Shown here: positions 1 to 8,393 of the stretch, piece by piece | Layout of the letters: each line of letters begins with the position of its first letter | Numbering within the stretch: position 1 is the stretch's first letter | Source: Stenotrophomonas maltophilia | GTDB taxonomy: Bacteria; Pseudomonadota; Gammaproteobacteria; Xanthomonadales; Xanthomonadaceae | Reading direction: 5' to 3' | Length of the DNA stretch: 64,000 nt | Assembly: GCF_002205165.1 (NCBI RefSeq) | Contig: NZ_NIVS01000011.1 | Coordinates: forward strand, 62,001 to 126,000 | Position numbers and translations under genes: made by a program | Notes under the pieces: model-generated | Told to the model about the DNA's origin: nothing | What the model saw: only the letters and a program-made list of their open reading frames with translations | Databases searched by the model: none

Positions 1-942
1 CGCACCCGCGACAACGTCGATATCGCCCTGCTCGCCAATGCCGAGTCCAGCGAAGACGTCACCCAGGCGCATGCACTGGGCGCTCATGGGCTGGGCCTGT
101 ACCGCACCGAATTCCTGTTCCTGCAGCGCAACGAGCTGCCGGACGAGCAGGAGCAGTTCGAGACCTACCGCAATGCCGCGCTCGGCATGAGCGGGCGGCC
201 CGTCACCATCCGCACCCTGGACCTGGGCGCGGACAAGGCCGACCGCACCGGGCTGACCCTGAGCAACGAAGAAAACCCGGCCCTGGGCCTGCGCGGTGTG
301 CGCCTGTCGCTGGCGCGGCCGAAAGTGGCCGACACCCAGCTGCGCGCGATCCTGCGCGCCTCGGCCTACGGCAAGCTGCGCATCCTGATTCCGATGGTCA
401 GCACCCGCGAGGAGATCCTCGCCGTCCGCCGGCGCCTGGCCAAGCAGGCCGAGCTGCTGCGCGCCGAAGGCCACGAGGTGGCCGAACACATCCCGTTCGG
501 CGCGATGATCGAAGTCCCGGCGGCGGCGATCGCGCTGGAGAGCTTCATCGATCTGGTCGACTTCCTCTCGATCGGCACCAACGATCTGGTCCAGTACCTG
601 CTCGCCGCCGACCGCAACAACGAGGCAGTTGGCGAGCTGTATTCGCCGCTGCACCCGGCGGTGGTGCGTCTACTAGCGCATATCCTGCGCACCGGGCAGG
701 CCTACAACATCCCGGTGGCAGTGTGCGGCGAGATCGCCGGCGATCCGCTGATGACGCGTCTGCTACTGGCGCTGGGGCTGACGGAGTTCAGCCTGCACCC
801 GGGCACGCTGCTGGAAGTACGCCGCGCGGTGCGCGACAGTGACCTGTCCGTACTGCAGGCGATGGCCCCCAAGCTGCTGCAGGCGCGCGACCGCCGCGGC
901 ATTGAACGCTGGATCGAGAAGGCGAGCCTGGCGACCGCGTGA
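1..942 (+). CDS. ptsI: PTS enzyme I (PEP-protein phosphotransferase), C-terminal part
   Basis: The frame is open from base 1, so the 5' end lies outside the window; 313 residues are visible. Enzyme I takes phosphate from phosphoenolpyruvate and passes it to HPr in the cytoplasm. The visible part is the PEP-binding TIM barrel: GLGLYRTEFLF at about residues 30-40, RTLDLGADK just after residue 65, and the signature VCGEIAGD at about residue 241, whose Cys is the catalytic acid of the family. The phospho-His domain is not in view. Next to mgtE this matches the usual xanthomonad order. An EI-Ntr (ptsP) identity cannot be excluded because the N-terminus, where a GAF domain would be, is missing. Confidence 0.93.
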   Translation, partial: RTRDNVDIALLANAESSEDVTQAHALGAHGLGLYRTEFLFLQRNELPDEQEQFETYRNAALGMSGRPVTIRTLDLGADKADRTGLTLSNEENPALGLRGVRLSLARPKVADTQLRAILRASAYGKLRILIPMVSTREEILAVRRRLAKQAELLRAEGHEVAEHIPFGAMIEVPAAAIALESFIDLVDFLSIGTNDLVQYLLAADRNNEAVGELYSPLHPAVVRLLAHILRTGQAYNIPVAVCGEIAGDPLMTRLLLALGLTEFSLHPGTLLEVRRAVRDSDLSVLQAMAPKLLQARDRRGIERWIEKASLATA

Positions 943-1002
943 CCGCTGGCATCGCCTGCGGTGATGGCCTACCGGATTGACATGTAAGCGCGCGATAATG
1001 AC

Positions 1003-1059
1003 GCGGTGACCACCGCCCATGCCGCATCCTCTACCGGATAGCGGCCTTTTTCTTTTTCC
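1003..1059 (+). promoter_or_regulatory. mgtE leader: two hairpins, the second followed by a T-rich tract
   Basis: A short hairpin (GCGGT/ACCGC, 1003-1016) is followed by a second one with arms GCCGC-ATCC (1021-1029) and GGAT-A-GCGGC (1036-1045), then CTTTTTCTTTTTCC (1046-1059). The Shine-Dalgarno AGGAG of mgtE begins three bases after the T tract. A terminator this close to a ribosome binding site is typical of attenuators and riboswitch expression platforms, but it could simply terminate ptsI transcription. The 9-mer CTACCGGAT of the hairpin also occurs at 970-978, which gives a possible competing fold. No known Mg2+ riboswitch class was recognised. Confidence 0.5.
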
Positions 1060-1072
1060 GCAGGAGCTGCGC

Positions 1073-2434
1073 ATGGCCGAAGCCGTACGCCACGACAAGA
1101 CGGCGCGCCAGCTGCGGCTGTTGTCCGATGCACTGGACAGCGGGCGGTTGGGTCCGGTCCGTCGGTTGGTCAATACCCTGGCGCCGGCGGAAATCGGCAA
1201 CCTGCTCGAATCGCTGCCCCCGGGCAAGCGCGAGATTGTCTGGGGCCTGGTCGATCCGGAAGACGACGGCGAGGTGCTGGTCCACGTCGGCGAGGAAGTG
1301 CGCGAAAGCCTGCTGGCCGACATGGACCCGGACGAGATCATCGCCGCGGTCGAAGACCTGGACATCGATGACCTTGCCGACCTGGTCGAGGATCTGCCGG
1401 ACACGGTCATCGATGAAGTGCTCAAGTCGATGGACCGCGAGAACCGCGAGCGGCTCGAGCAGGTGCTGTCGTACCCCGAGGACAGCGCCGGCCGCCTGAT
1501 GAACCCGGACGTGGTGACCGTGCGCGCCGACGTCAACGTGGATGTGGTGCTGCGTTACCTGCGCCTGCGTGGCGAACTGCCCGACCACACCGATCACCTG
1601 TTCGTGGTCAGCCGCCGCCATCAGTACCTCGGCCGCCTCTCGCTGGCCGCACTGGTGACGCATGAGGACAACACCCCGATCAACCGCCTGATCGACGACG
1701 AGCAGCCGGCGATCGATGTCGGCGAGAGCGCCGATGAAGTCGCGCGCCAGTTCTCCGATCATGACTGGGTCTCCGCCCCGGTGGTGGACGACAACAACAT
1801 CCTGCTCGGCCGCATCACCATCGATGACGTGGTCGACATCATCCGGTCGCAGGCCGAGCACCAGGCGCTGGGCGCCGCCGGTCTGGACGAAGAAGAAGAT
1901 CTGTTCTCGCCGATCAAGCGCGCCGTGCGCGGCCGCGTGGTGTGGCTGGGCATCAACCTGTGCACCGCGTTCCTGGCGGCCAGCGTGATCGGCCAGTTCG
2001 AGCTGACCCTGCAGAAGGTGGTGGCACTGGCCGTGCTGATGCCGATCGTGGCCGGCGTCGGCGGCAATGCGGCCGTGCAGGTGCTGACCCTGATGGTGCG
2101 CGGCATCGCGCTGGGCCAGGTTGGCCAGAGCAATGCGCGCATCCTGCTGTGGAAGGAATCGCGGGTCGCGCTGATCAACGGCACCCTGATCGGCACCGTG
2201 GTCGGCATCATCGCCTACCTCTGGTTCCACAGTTTCCTGCTCTCGCTGGTGATCACGATGGCGCTGATCATCAACTTCTGCGCCGCGGCCCTGGCCGGCG
2301 TCCTGCTGCCGTTGCTGCTCAAGCGCATGAACGTGGACCCGGCCGTGGCCGGCACCGTGGTGGTGACTGCCGTCACCGATGTCATGGGCTTCTTCAGCTT
2401 CCTCGGCCTGGCCAGCCTGATCCTGCTGCACTGA
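1073..2434 (+). CDS. mgtE: magnesium transporter MgtE
   Basis: 453-residue Mg2+-selective channel of the inner membrane. The order is that of the family: a superhelical MgtE N domain (to about residue 135, with repeated acidic stretches such as DLADLVEDLPD), two CBS domains (about 140-270) that sense cytoplasmic Mg2+, a plug helix, and five membrane segments in the last 180 residues, including the conserved PIVAGVGGNAAVQ pore region. The start at 1073 is chosen because AGGAG lies seven bases upstream; an in-frame ATG at 1019 has no such site and lies in the leader hairpin. The small zinc ribbon gene follows after 13 bases and is probably cotranscribed. Confidence 0.96.
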   Translation: MAEAVRHDKTARQLRLLSDALDSGRLGPVRRLVNTLAPAEIGNLLESLPPGKREIVWGLVDPEDDGEVLVHVGEEVRESLLADMDPDEIIAAVEDLDIDDLADLVEDLPDTVIDEVLKSMDRENRERLEQVLSYPEDSAGRLMNPDVVTVRADVNVDVVLRYLRLRGELPDHTDHLFVVSRRHQYLGRLSLAALVTHEDNTPINRLIDDEQPAIDVGESADEVARQFSDHDWVSAPVVDDNNILLGRITIDDVVDIIRSQAEHQALGAAGLDEEEDLFSPIKRAVRGRVVWLGINLCTAFLAASVIGQFELTLQKVVALAVLMPIVAGVGGNAAVQVLTLMVRGIALGQVGQSNARILLWKESRVALINGTLIGTVVGIIAYLWFHSFLLSLVITMALIINFCAAALAGVLLPLLLKRMNVDPAVAGTVVVTAVTDVMGFFSFLGLASLILLH

Positions 2435-2447
2435 CCCTGGACCCCGC

Positions 2448-2714
2448 ATGGCCGTGACCCTCGACAATTACTTCGTCCCCGGTTGGCGCGACGCGACCTA
2501 TACCTGCGCTGCCTGCGAATGGCAGGGCAGCGCGCGGCAGATGCCGATGGAACTGCACGAAGACGAAGCGCAGTTCGACTGCCCGCAGTGCGAGAACCCG
2601 ATCCTGCTGGTGGTCCACCCCAGCCTGGCCCAGGTGCAGGCGGCCGCTGCGGGTGGCCACCCCGAGGCGATCGAACAGCTGGACATCCTCGCCGCGGCGC
2701 CGCGCCCGGACTGA
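2448..2714 (+). CDS. small zinc ribbon protein
   Basis: 88-residue acidic cytoplasmic protein. It carries two Cys pairs, CAAC (about residues 20-23) and CPQC (about 45-48), spaced as in a zinc ribbon; the C-terminal half is Ala-rich and probably helical. There is no signal peptide or membrane segment. It starts 13 bases after the mgtE stop, which suggests one transcript. The function is not known; a link to Mg2+ handling is only suggested by position. Confidence 0.75.
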   Translation: MAVTLDNYFVPGWRDATYTCAACEWQGSARQMPMELHEDEAQFDCPQCENPILLVVHPSLAQVQAAAAGGHPEAIEQLDILAAAPRPD

Positions 2715-2781
2715 TGCACTGCACGATGCTCCGGCGCGCTACCGGGCCTAGACTGAAATCGATTTCAGACAAGGCACGACA

Positions 2782-3582
2782 ATGGCGCGACGCTGGGGAA
2801 GCTGGCTGCTGTGGGCGGTGGCGATGATGACGGTGGCCGGATGCGCGAGCACGCCGGAAACATCCGGGGGCCAGTTCGTCGGCCGCGCGGTCAAGGTGGA
2901 GGGGCAGACTGCGTATTACCAGGTATTCGTGCCTCGCAACGCAGCGGCCTCGCGCGGCGAACTGCCGGTGGTGCTGTTCCTGCACGGCTCCGGCGAACGG
3001 GGCCGCGACGGCCGCCGCCAGACCCAGGCCGGGCTCGGCCCGTACCTGCGCCAGCACCCCTCCACTTTCCCGGCGCTGGTCGTGTTGCCGCAGACGCCGG
3101 ATGACCAGGAGTGGTCCGGCGAGAACAATCGCATCGCCTTGGCGGCGCTGGATGCCGCCATCGCCGAGTTCGGCGCCGACCCGCAACGCCAGTACCTGAC
3201 CGGCATGTCGATGGGCGGCTATGGCAGCTGGAACATCGCGCTGGCCGAACCGGCCCGCTTCGCCGCGATCGTACCGGTCTGCGGCGCGGTGCTGTCGCCG
3301 CGTGCGGTGCGCCCCACCCTGTTCGTGGAGGACGTCGCCCACGAAGCCGATCCGTACGCAGCCATCGCCCAGCGCCTGAAGCACGTCCCGATCTGGATGT
3401 TCCATGGCGCGCTGGACGACGTGGTGCCGCCGGAGGACGACCGCAAGCTGCACGCCGCGTTCCAGCAGGCCGGCGCGAGGGATGTGCGTTACACCGAGTA
3501 TCCCGATGGCAACCACAACGCGTGGGACGCGACGTATGCCGATGCGGCGATGTGGGCGTGGCTGTTCGCGCAGCAGCGGTGA
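2782..3582 (+). CDS. lipoprotein alpha/beta hydrolase (predicted peptidase/esterase)
   Basis: 266 residues. A signal sequence ends in a lipobox-like VAGC (Cys at about residue 21), so it is probably anchored in the envelope. The hydrolase core shows the oxyanion segment LFLHGSGERG, the nucleophile elbow GMSMGGYGSW (Ser at about 145), an acid in FHGALDDVVPP and the His in DGNHNAWD near the C-terminus, a complete Ser-Asp-His triad. This layout is that of the COG4099 predicted-peptidase/PHB-depolymerase-like esterases. The substrate is unknown. It stands alone, downstream of the zinc ribbon gene and convergent with pyrB. Confidence 0.85.
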   Translation: MARRWGSWLLWAVAMMTVAGCASTPETSGGQFVGRAVKVEGQTAYYQVFVPRNAAASRGELPVVLFLHGSGERGRDGRRQTQAGLGPYLRQHPSTFPALVVLPQTPDDQEWSGENNRIALAALDAAIAEFGADPQRQYLTGMSMGGYGSWNIALAEPARFAAIVPVCGAVLSPRAVRPTLFVEDVAHEADPYAAIAQRLKHVPIWMFHGALDDVVPPEDDRKLHAAFQQAGARDVRYTEYPDGNHNAWDATYADAAMWAWLFAQQR

Positions 3583-3597
3583 TTGGATGACCGGCAG

Positions 3598-3619
3598 GTG
3601 CCCACCGTGGTGGGTACCG
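3598..3619. repeat. SMAG-like extragenic palindrome
   Basis: Near-perfect inverted repeat GGTGCCCACC/GGTGGGTACC just past the stop of the esterase gene and before the end of pyrB. It resembles the GTAG-type palindromes of Stenotrophomonas but with GGTA at the head. Between convergent genes it may act as a bidirectional terminator or mRNA stabiliser. Confidence 0.55.
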
Positions 3620-3670
3620 CCATACGCCCGTATCAACCAACGGGCGATCCCTGCCGTGTTGAAAGGCTGC

Positions 3671-4621
3671 TTACCCCAGCAACGTTTCCAGCACCGCCAT
3701 GCGCACGGCCACGCCATTGGCGACCTGGCGCAGCACCCACGACTGCGGGCCGTCGGCCACCTCGTCGGTGACTTCCACGCCGCGGTTGATCGGGCCCGGG
3801 TGCAGTACGGCGGCATCGGTGCCGGCACGCTTGAGGCGCGCGGCATCCAGGCCGTACTGCGCGTGGTACTGCTCCAGCGAGGGCACCAGGCCTTCTTCCA
3901 TGCGCTCGCGCTGCAGGCGCAGCATCATCAGCGCGTCGGCGCCTTCCAGCATGGCGTCGAAATCGTCGCCGACGATGCAGCCCTTGAGGGTGTCATCGTC
4001 CGGCAGCAGCGACTGCGGGCCGCACACGCGGATCTCGCCGACACCCAGCGTGCGCAGCGCATGCAGGTCGGTGCGGGCCACGCGCGAGTGCTTCACGTCG
4101 CCGACGATGATCACCTTCATCTTCGAGAAATCGCTGCCCTTGGCCTGGCGCAGGGTCAGCATGTCCAGCAGGCCCTGGGTCGGGTGCGCGCTGCGGCCGT
4201 CACCGGCGTTGACCAGGGCCGTGCCCTCGCCGGCCGCCGCGGCCAGCGCCGCCACCGCACCATCCTCGGGATGGCGGACGACGAAGCCGCGCACACCCAT
4301 CGCTTCCAGGTTCTTCAGCGTGTCGCAGGCGGTCTCGCCCTTGCGCGTGGAGGAGGTGGAGGCATCGAAGTTCAGCACGTCCGCGCCCAGCCGCTGGGCG
4401 GCCAGCTGGAACGAGCTGCGGGTGCGCGTGGAGGGTTCAAAGAACAGCGTGCAGACCGCCGAGCCGCCGAGCACGTGGCGCTTGTTGCCGACCCGGCCAA
4501 CCGCCGCGTCGCGGATCTGGCCGGCGCGGTCGAGCAGCTGCAGCAGGGTTTCGCGGGGCAGACCTTCCAGGGTCAGCAGGTGGCGCAGGCGTCCATCGGA
4601 ATCGAGTTGCGAGGCGGTCAT
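3671..4621 (-). CDS. pyrB: aspartate carbamoyltransferase catalytic subunit
   Basis: 316 residues; joins carbamoyl phosphate and L-aspartate in the second step of pyrimidine synthesis. Diagnostic segments are FFEPSTRTRSSF (carbamoyl-phosphate loop), the DASTSSTRKGE segment after it, HPTQGLLDMLT, and HPGPINRGVE near the end. The length is that of ordinary catalytic chains. The start at 4621 is chosen because alignable sequence begins there; a start at 4660 would overlap ruvX by 23 bases. No leader peptide or UMP attenuator was seen. It follows yqgE and ruvX on the same strand with a gap of only 16 bases, so it is probably part of that operon. Confidence 0.95.
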   Translation of the reverse strand: MTASQLDSDGRLRHLLTLEGLPRETLLQLLDRAGQIRDAAVGRVGNKRHVLGGSAVCTLFFEPSTRTRSSFQLAAQRLGADVLNFDASTSSTRKGETACDTLKNLEAMGVRGFVVRHPEDGAVAALAAAAGEGTALVNAGDGRSAHPTQGLLDMLTLRQAKGSDFSKMKVIIVGDVKHSRVARTDLHALRTLGVGEIRVCGPQSLLPDDDTLKGCIVGDDFDAMLEGADALMMLRLQRERMEEGLVPSLEQYHAQYGLDAARLKRAGTDAAVLHPGPINRGVEVTDEVADGPQSWVLRQVANGVAVRMAVLETLLG

Positions 4622-4637
4622 GGGCAGGGTCTGAGGG

Positions 4638-5135
4638 TCAGGAAACGGGGGTGGCGTCATCCGGGCAGGAGAGCCAGCGTTCGATGATCACCGCCGCGGC
4701 CACGGCATCCAGTGCCGCGGCATCACGGCGGCGTTTGCGGCCTTCGGCGCGCTCGACCGCGAACCGGCGTGCCGCCTCGACCGAGCTGGAGCGCTCGTCG
4801 ACCAGCACCACCGGCAGTTTGAAACGTTCCCGCAGCTGGCGGGCAAAGCCCTGCGCGCGCTTGCGGTTGGGCTGGTCCTGGCCATCCAGGGTCAGCGGAT
4901 CGCCGACCACCAGGCCGTCCGGCCGCCACTCTTTGATCAGGCGCTCCACGGCGGTCCAGTCCGGGCCGTTGCCGTGGACATCGACCACGGCGATCGCGCG
5001 CGCATGGGTGCCGAACGAGCTGCCGATGGCCACGCCGATGCGGCGCGAACCGACATCGAAGCCGAGCACGGTACCGTCGCGACGGATGGTCGGCGGTGCG
5101 GCCGCCGCGGGCGCGGGCGTGACCGGCTCAGACAT
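4638..5135 (-). CDS. ruvX: Holliday-junction resolvase-like RNase YqgF/RuvX
   Basis: 165 residues with the RNase H-like fold. [14 protein letters not shown] near residue 25 holds the first acidic residue, [10 protein letters not shown] the middle motif and [13 protein letters not shown] the second acidic site, as in YqgF proteins implicated in pre-16S rRNA 5' end maturation. The N-terminus has about 18 extra residues rich in Ala and Pro. The ATG at 5135 overlaps the yqgE stop by eight bases, indicating translational coupling. Frames starting further upstream would run antisense to nothing but through yqgE and lack family similarity. Confidence 0.93.
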   Translation of the reverse strand: MSEPVTPAPAAAAPPTIRRDGTVLGFDVGSRRIGVAIGSSFGTHARAIAVVDVHGNGPDWTAVERLIKEWRPDGLVVGDPLTLDGQDQPNRKRAQGFARQLRERFKLPVVLVDERSSSVEAARRFAVERAEGRKRRRDAAALDAVAAAVIIERWLSCPDDATPVS

Positions 5136-5694
5136 GGCCGCTGTAATCGGTGAGGCGGAACAGGTCCACGCCGATGCGTGCCGCCGCGCCCTGCCAGCGC
5201 TCGTCCAGCGGCGTGCTGAACAGCAGATCCGCATCCGCGGGCACGGCCAGCCAGGTGTTCTCGGCCAGTTCGGATTCCAGCTGCCCCTCGCTCCAGCCGG
5301 CGCAGCCCAGGGTGACCAGCGCATTGCGCGGGCCTTCGCCGCGGGCCATCGCTTCGAGGATGTCGCGCGAAGTGGTGAGGAACACGCCCTCGCCCACCGC
5401 CAGACTGGAATCCCAGCCGCGCGCATCGTCATGGATCACGAAGCCGCGCTCGGGATGCACCGGGCCGCCGTTGAGCACGATCTGGCCGGGCAGCGTATCG
5501 CTGGTGGTGGTGATCTCCATCTGGGCCAGCACATCGCCGAGGGTGTACTCGGAGGGCTGGTTGACCAGCACGCCCATCGCGCCGTTCTCGTCGTGCTGGC
5601 AGATCAGCGCCACGGTACGGGCAAAGGTGGGGTCGGTCAGCGACGGCAGCGCGACCAGCAGGTGGTGGGCAAGCGAAGTGGACAATTCAGACAT
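5128..5694 (-). CDS. yqgE: YqgE/AlgH family protein
   Basis: 188 residues, full length for the UPF0301 family. Typical segments are [13 protein letters not shown] at the start, [33 protein letters not shown] and [18 protein letters not shown]. AlgH was named from alginate regulation in Pseudomonas, but the biochemical role is unsettled. It is the first gene of the yqgE-ruvX-pyrB run and shares its upstream region with the divergent tag gene. Confidence 0.94.
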   Translation of the reverse strand: MSELSTSLAHHLLVALPSLTDPTFARTVALICQHDENGAMGVLVNQPSEYTLGDVLAQMEITTTSDTLPGQIVLNGGPVHPERGFVIHDDARGWDSSLAVGEGVFLTTSRDILEAMARGEGPRNALVTLGCAGWSEGQLESELAENTWLAVPADADLLFSTPLDERWQGAAARIGVDLFRLTDYSGHV

Positions 5695-5735
5695 GGGCCC
5701 ATTCTAGCCGCTGGCCGTGATGTGCGCTTTCGCGC

Positions 5736-5744
5736 TGACATAAT
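5736..5744 (+). promoter_or_regulatory. possible extended -10 promoter for tag
   Basis: TG-A-CATAAT lies 58 bases before the GTG of tag in the tag/yqgE divergent region. The extended TG would compensate for the lack of a recognisable -35. Seen only by inspection. Confidence 0.3.
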
Positions 5745-5801
5745 GCAGCCCTGCGTGTGCCCTGGCCCGCGCGCCTGATCCGCCATCGCAAGGAGCTGCA
5801 C

Positions 5802-6338
5802 GTGTCCGGTTACTGCCTCATCGCCCCCGGCCATCCGGTTCACGGCCACTACCATGACCACGAATACGGCTTTCCGCAGCGCGAGGAGCGTGAGCTGTTC
5901 GAGCGCCTGATCCTGGAGATCAACCAGGCCGGCCTGAGCTGGGAGACCATCCTGAAGAAACGCGAGGGCTTCCGTGTCGCCTACGACGGCTTCGACGTGG
6001 ATACCGTGGCCGCCTACGGCAAGCGCGATATCGAGCGCCTGCTCAACGATGCCCGCATCATCCGCAACCGGCTCAAGGTGCACGCGGCCGTCCACAACGC
6101 CCAGGTGATCCAGCAACTGCGGGCCAGCCATGGCAGCTTCGCAGGGTGGCTGGATGCCCACCATCCGCTGGACAAGGCCGGCTGGGTGAAGCTGTTCAAG
6201 AAGACCTTCCGCTTCACCGGCGGAGAGATCACCGGCGAGTTCCTGATGAGCCTGGGTTACCTGCCCGGCGCGCACAGCCCGGACTGCCCCGTGTTCAAGC
6301 GCATCGACACGCTCAAGCCGGCCTGGCGCCAGAAGTGA
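5802..6338 (+). CDS. tag: DNA-3-methyladenine glycosylase I
   Basis: 178 residues; removes 3-methyladenine from alkylated DNA as the first step of base excision. The family pattern is present: a paired His region (YHDHEYGFP), FERLILEINQAGLSWETILKKRE with the catalytic-pocket Glu, the HhH-like DARIIRNRLKVHA and the zinc-ligand C-terminus SLGYLPGAHSPDCPVFKR. The usual N-terminal Cys near the start (GYCLI) is there too. GTG at 5802 is chosen for the AGGAG at 5791-5795; a longer reading from 5757 has no ribosome site. The stop overlaps the next gene in GTGA. Confidence 0.93.
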   Translation: MSGYCLIAPGHPVHGHYHDHEYGFPQREERELFERLILEINQAGLSWETILKKREGFRVAYDGFDVDTVAAYGKRDIERLLNDARIIRNRLKVHAAVHNAQVIQQLRASHGSFAGWLDAHHPLDKAGWVKLFKKTFRFTGGEITGEFLMSLGYLPGAHSPDCPVFKRIDTLKPAWRQK

Positions 6339-7474
6339 CCCACCCCGTCGTGCGGGCTGCGCTGCTCGCTGCCCTGAGCCTGCCCCCGCTGGCTGCCGCA
6401 AGCGACCTGGATGGCGTGCTGGAGCGCCTGCGCGCGGAGATCGCCGCCGTGGCGGCCGACGACCCGGCCCCGATCGACACCGTCCTGGCCCGTTACCGCG
6501 ACGAGACCGGCATCGACCTGCAGATTCCGGTGGCCGGCGATAGCGATGCCCCGCTACCCGCGCTGGTGCGCCCGGCCACGGTCGCCCCGGCCGATTGGGA
6601 CGCGGTCACCCGCTATCTGCACCAGACCGACGCCCGGCACACCGTGCCGGTGGAGATGGGCGAGCTGTCGCTCTCCCTGCTCGATCTGGACGGCGACGGG
6701 CAGCGCGACCTGGTGCAGAGCGCGTACAGCGGCGGCACCGGCCTGTACACGCAGGTGGACCTGCTGCGGCGCGATCCGCAGCGCGGCTTCGTGGTGCCCG
6801 ACAGCCTGGACCCGCAGCGCCCCTGGGCGCAGGGCCAGTACGGCATCAGCGGGCGCGGCAGCGACCAGGGGCTGTACTGGCTGCGCATCGACGGGGTCAG
6901 CTACATCGCCTACCGCGATGGCGACTATTACGGCGATACCCTGCTGCTCAACCGGCCGTTGTCGGCGGACCCGCGCGAGCGCAGCCCCACGGTGCAGTTG
7001 AAGGTGCGCTATGGCCGCGAGCATCGGCTGGCCGATCCCGTGATACATGTCGACGGCGAACCGCTGGACGCGAACGCCACCGCAATCGCGGCCGACCGGC
7101 GCCTGCTCAAGCACATCGACCGCCTGCTGGCCGCGCTGACCCTCGATGGCGACGGCGTGGCGCACTTTGGCGACGAACAGGCGCGTTGCCCGGTGCCACC
7201 CGGCACCGATCCGGGCGAGGCCGAGATCTGGCCGTGGCGCGGCGCGGGCAGCTACACCTTCGATACCGCCGCCGACACCGTGATCCGGTCGGGGAAGCAG
7301 TGCTACAGCGCCACGCTCATCGCCCTGCGCAGCAGCTATGCCGGCGACCATGCGCTGTGCTGCCAGCTGTGGCTGTACCGCGGCCCCGGCGAGCAGGCGG
7401 CCACGCTGGACCTGCGCAGCCGCCGCTGGGTCTCCGGCGTGACGCTCGTGCCGGTCCCGCCGCAGGGTGAGTAG
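6335..7474 (+). CDS. exported protein of unknown function, coupled to tag
   Basis: 379 residues starting at a GTG that overlaps the tag stop (GTGA). The first 23 residues form a Sec signal with a probable cut after LAAA. A segment SLLDLDGDGQRDLVQSAY near residue 115 looks like an FG-GAP/EF-hand-like calcium loop, and three Cys in the last third may form disulfides. No catalytic family was recognised. The GTG choice rests on the overlap and signal peptide; a start at 6146 inside tag would bury the signal. The coupling to a DNA glycosylase gene has no obvious functional meaning. Confidence 0.75.
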   Translation: MTHPVVRAALLAALSLPPLAAASDLDGVLERLRAEIAAVAADDPAPIDTVLARYRDETGIDLQIPVAGDSDAPLPALVRPATVAPADWDAVTRYLHQTDARHTVPVEMGELSLSLLDLDGDGQRDLVQSAYSGGTGLYTQVDLLRRDPQRGFVVPDSLDPQRPWAQGQYGISGRGSDQGLYWLRIDGVSYIAYRDGDYYGDTLLLNRPLSADPRERSPTVQLKVRYGREHRLADPVIHVDGEPLDANATAIAADRRLLKHIDRLLAALTLDGDGVAHFGDEQARCPVPPGTDPGEAEIWPWRGAGSYTFDTAADTVIRSGKQCYSATLIALRSSYAGDHALCCQLWLYRGPGEQAATLDLRSRRWVSGVTLVPVPPQGE

Positions 7475-7480
7475 CGGGCG

Positions 7481-8188
7481 TCAGACGCCCATGTAGCGGC
7501 CCGGGCGGTGGTTGAACATCAGCACCAGGCTGAGCACCACCGCGCCGATCGCCGAGTACATCACCTTAGAGGGGGACAGGACCGAGAAGGCCACGCACAT
7601 CAGCAGGGTGTCGAACGACATCTGCACCTTGCCGGCGCTCCAGCCACGCGTGCGCTGCAGGTACACCGCCAGGATGCCGATGCCGCCCAGGCTGGCCCGG
7701 TGGCGGATGTAGAACAGGATGCCCAGGCCGGCCAGCGCCCCGCCCACGATGGCCGAGTACAGCGAGCTCATGTGGGCGAAATCGGCCCAGCGCGGCAGCA
7801 GGTCGGTCAGCACGCCGCAGGCGGTGACCGCCGCAAAGGTCTTCAGGGTGAATTCCCAGCCCATGCGCCGCACGGCCACCCAGTAGAACGGCAGGTTGAC
7901 CAGCACGAACACCACGCCGAAGTTCCAGCCGAAGGCGTAGTGCGCCAGGAAGGCGAGCCCGGCCATGCCGCCGATCATCAGCCCGCCCTTGGCGAAGATC
8001 GCCAGGCCGAGCGAGGCGACCAGCGTCGCCAGGACCATGCCCTGCACGTCCTCGGCCACGGAATGGCGCAGGGCTTTCTCGTCAGCCACGGTGCCGGCGC
8101 TATCCGGTGGCGGGGTCAGCGGACCTGCGGTGACCAGGTGGCCGTCAGCGTCGTCGCACGGCGCGGGGCCATGGGAATCAAGGGACAT
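7481..8188 (-). CDS. YitT family integral membrane protein
   Basis: 235 residues. After a polar N-terminus of about 45 residues come five to six hydrophobic segments with GGLMIGGMAGLAFLAHY, LVNLPFYWVA, GALAGLGILFYIRHRASLGGIGILAVYLQ and a final MYSAIGAVVLSLVLMF. The GG-x-GG and RxxxSxGGxDI-like patterns are those of the YitT/DUF161 membrane family, here without the cytoplasmic DUF2179 domain of Bacillus members. Substrate unknown. It is monocistronic, convergent with the tag unit, and divergent from the next hydrolase gene. Confidence 0.85.
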   Translation of the reverse strand: MSLDSHGPAPCDDADGHLVTAGPLTPPPDSAGTVADEKALRHSVAEDVQGMVLATLVASLGLAIFAKGGLMIGGMAGLAFLAHYAFGWNFGVVFVLVNLPFYWVAVRRMGWEFTLKTFAAVTACGVLTDLLPRWADFAHMSSLYSAIVGGALAGLGILFYIRHRASLGGIGILAVYLQRTRGWSAGKVQMSFDTLLMCVAFSVLSPSKVMYSAIGAVVLSLVLMFNHRPGRYMGV

Positions 8189-8393
8189 GGGGGTGGGGGT
8201 GTGACGTGGGGAGCGGTATTAGACACGATCGGCGTGACAGTTGCTGGTGAAATTGATTCAGCCACCGCTGGTGCAGGGGCTGGGCCACCGACGCCAGACC
8301 GACATCCGCCGTTCATCGCGGCTGAACACCCTGCGGCCGCAGCATGCACGGGTACCCCGTCGTCCCCTTCCCCTCCCTCAGGAGTTGCGTGCC

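Noticed and set aside
977-999. TTGACA (977-982) with GATAAT (994-999) as a promoter for mgtE
   Set aside because: The spacer is only 11 bases, too short for sigma-70.
1031-2467. Long open frame antisense to mgtE, and similar ones at 13280-15271 (-), 22325-24568 (+), 32820-34694 (-)
   Set aside because: Long stop-free antisense frames are expected in high-GC DNA; their products are His/Arg/Ala/Gly-rich without domains, while the other strand encodes clear families.
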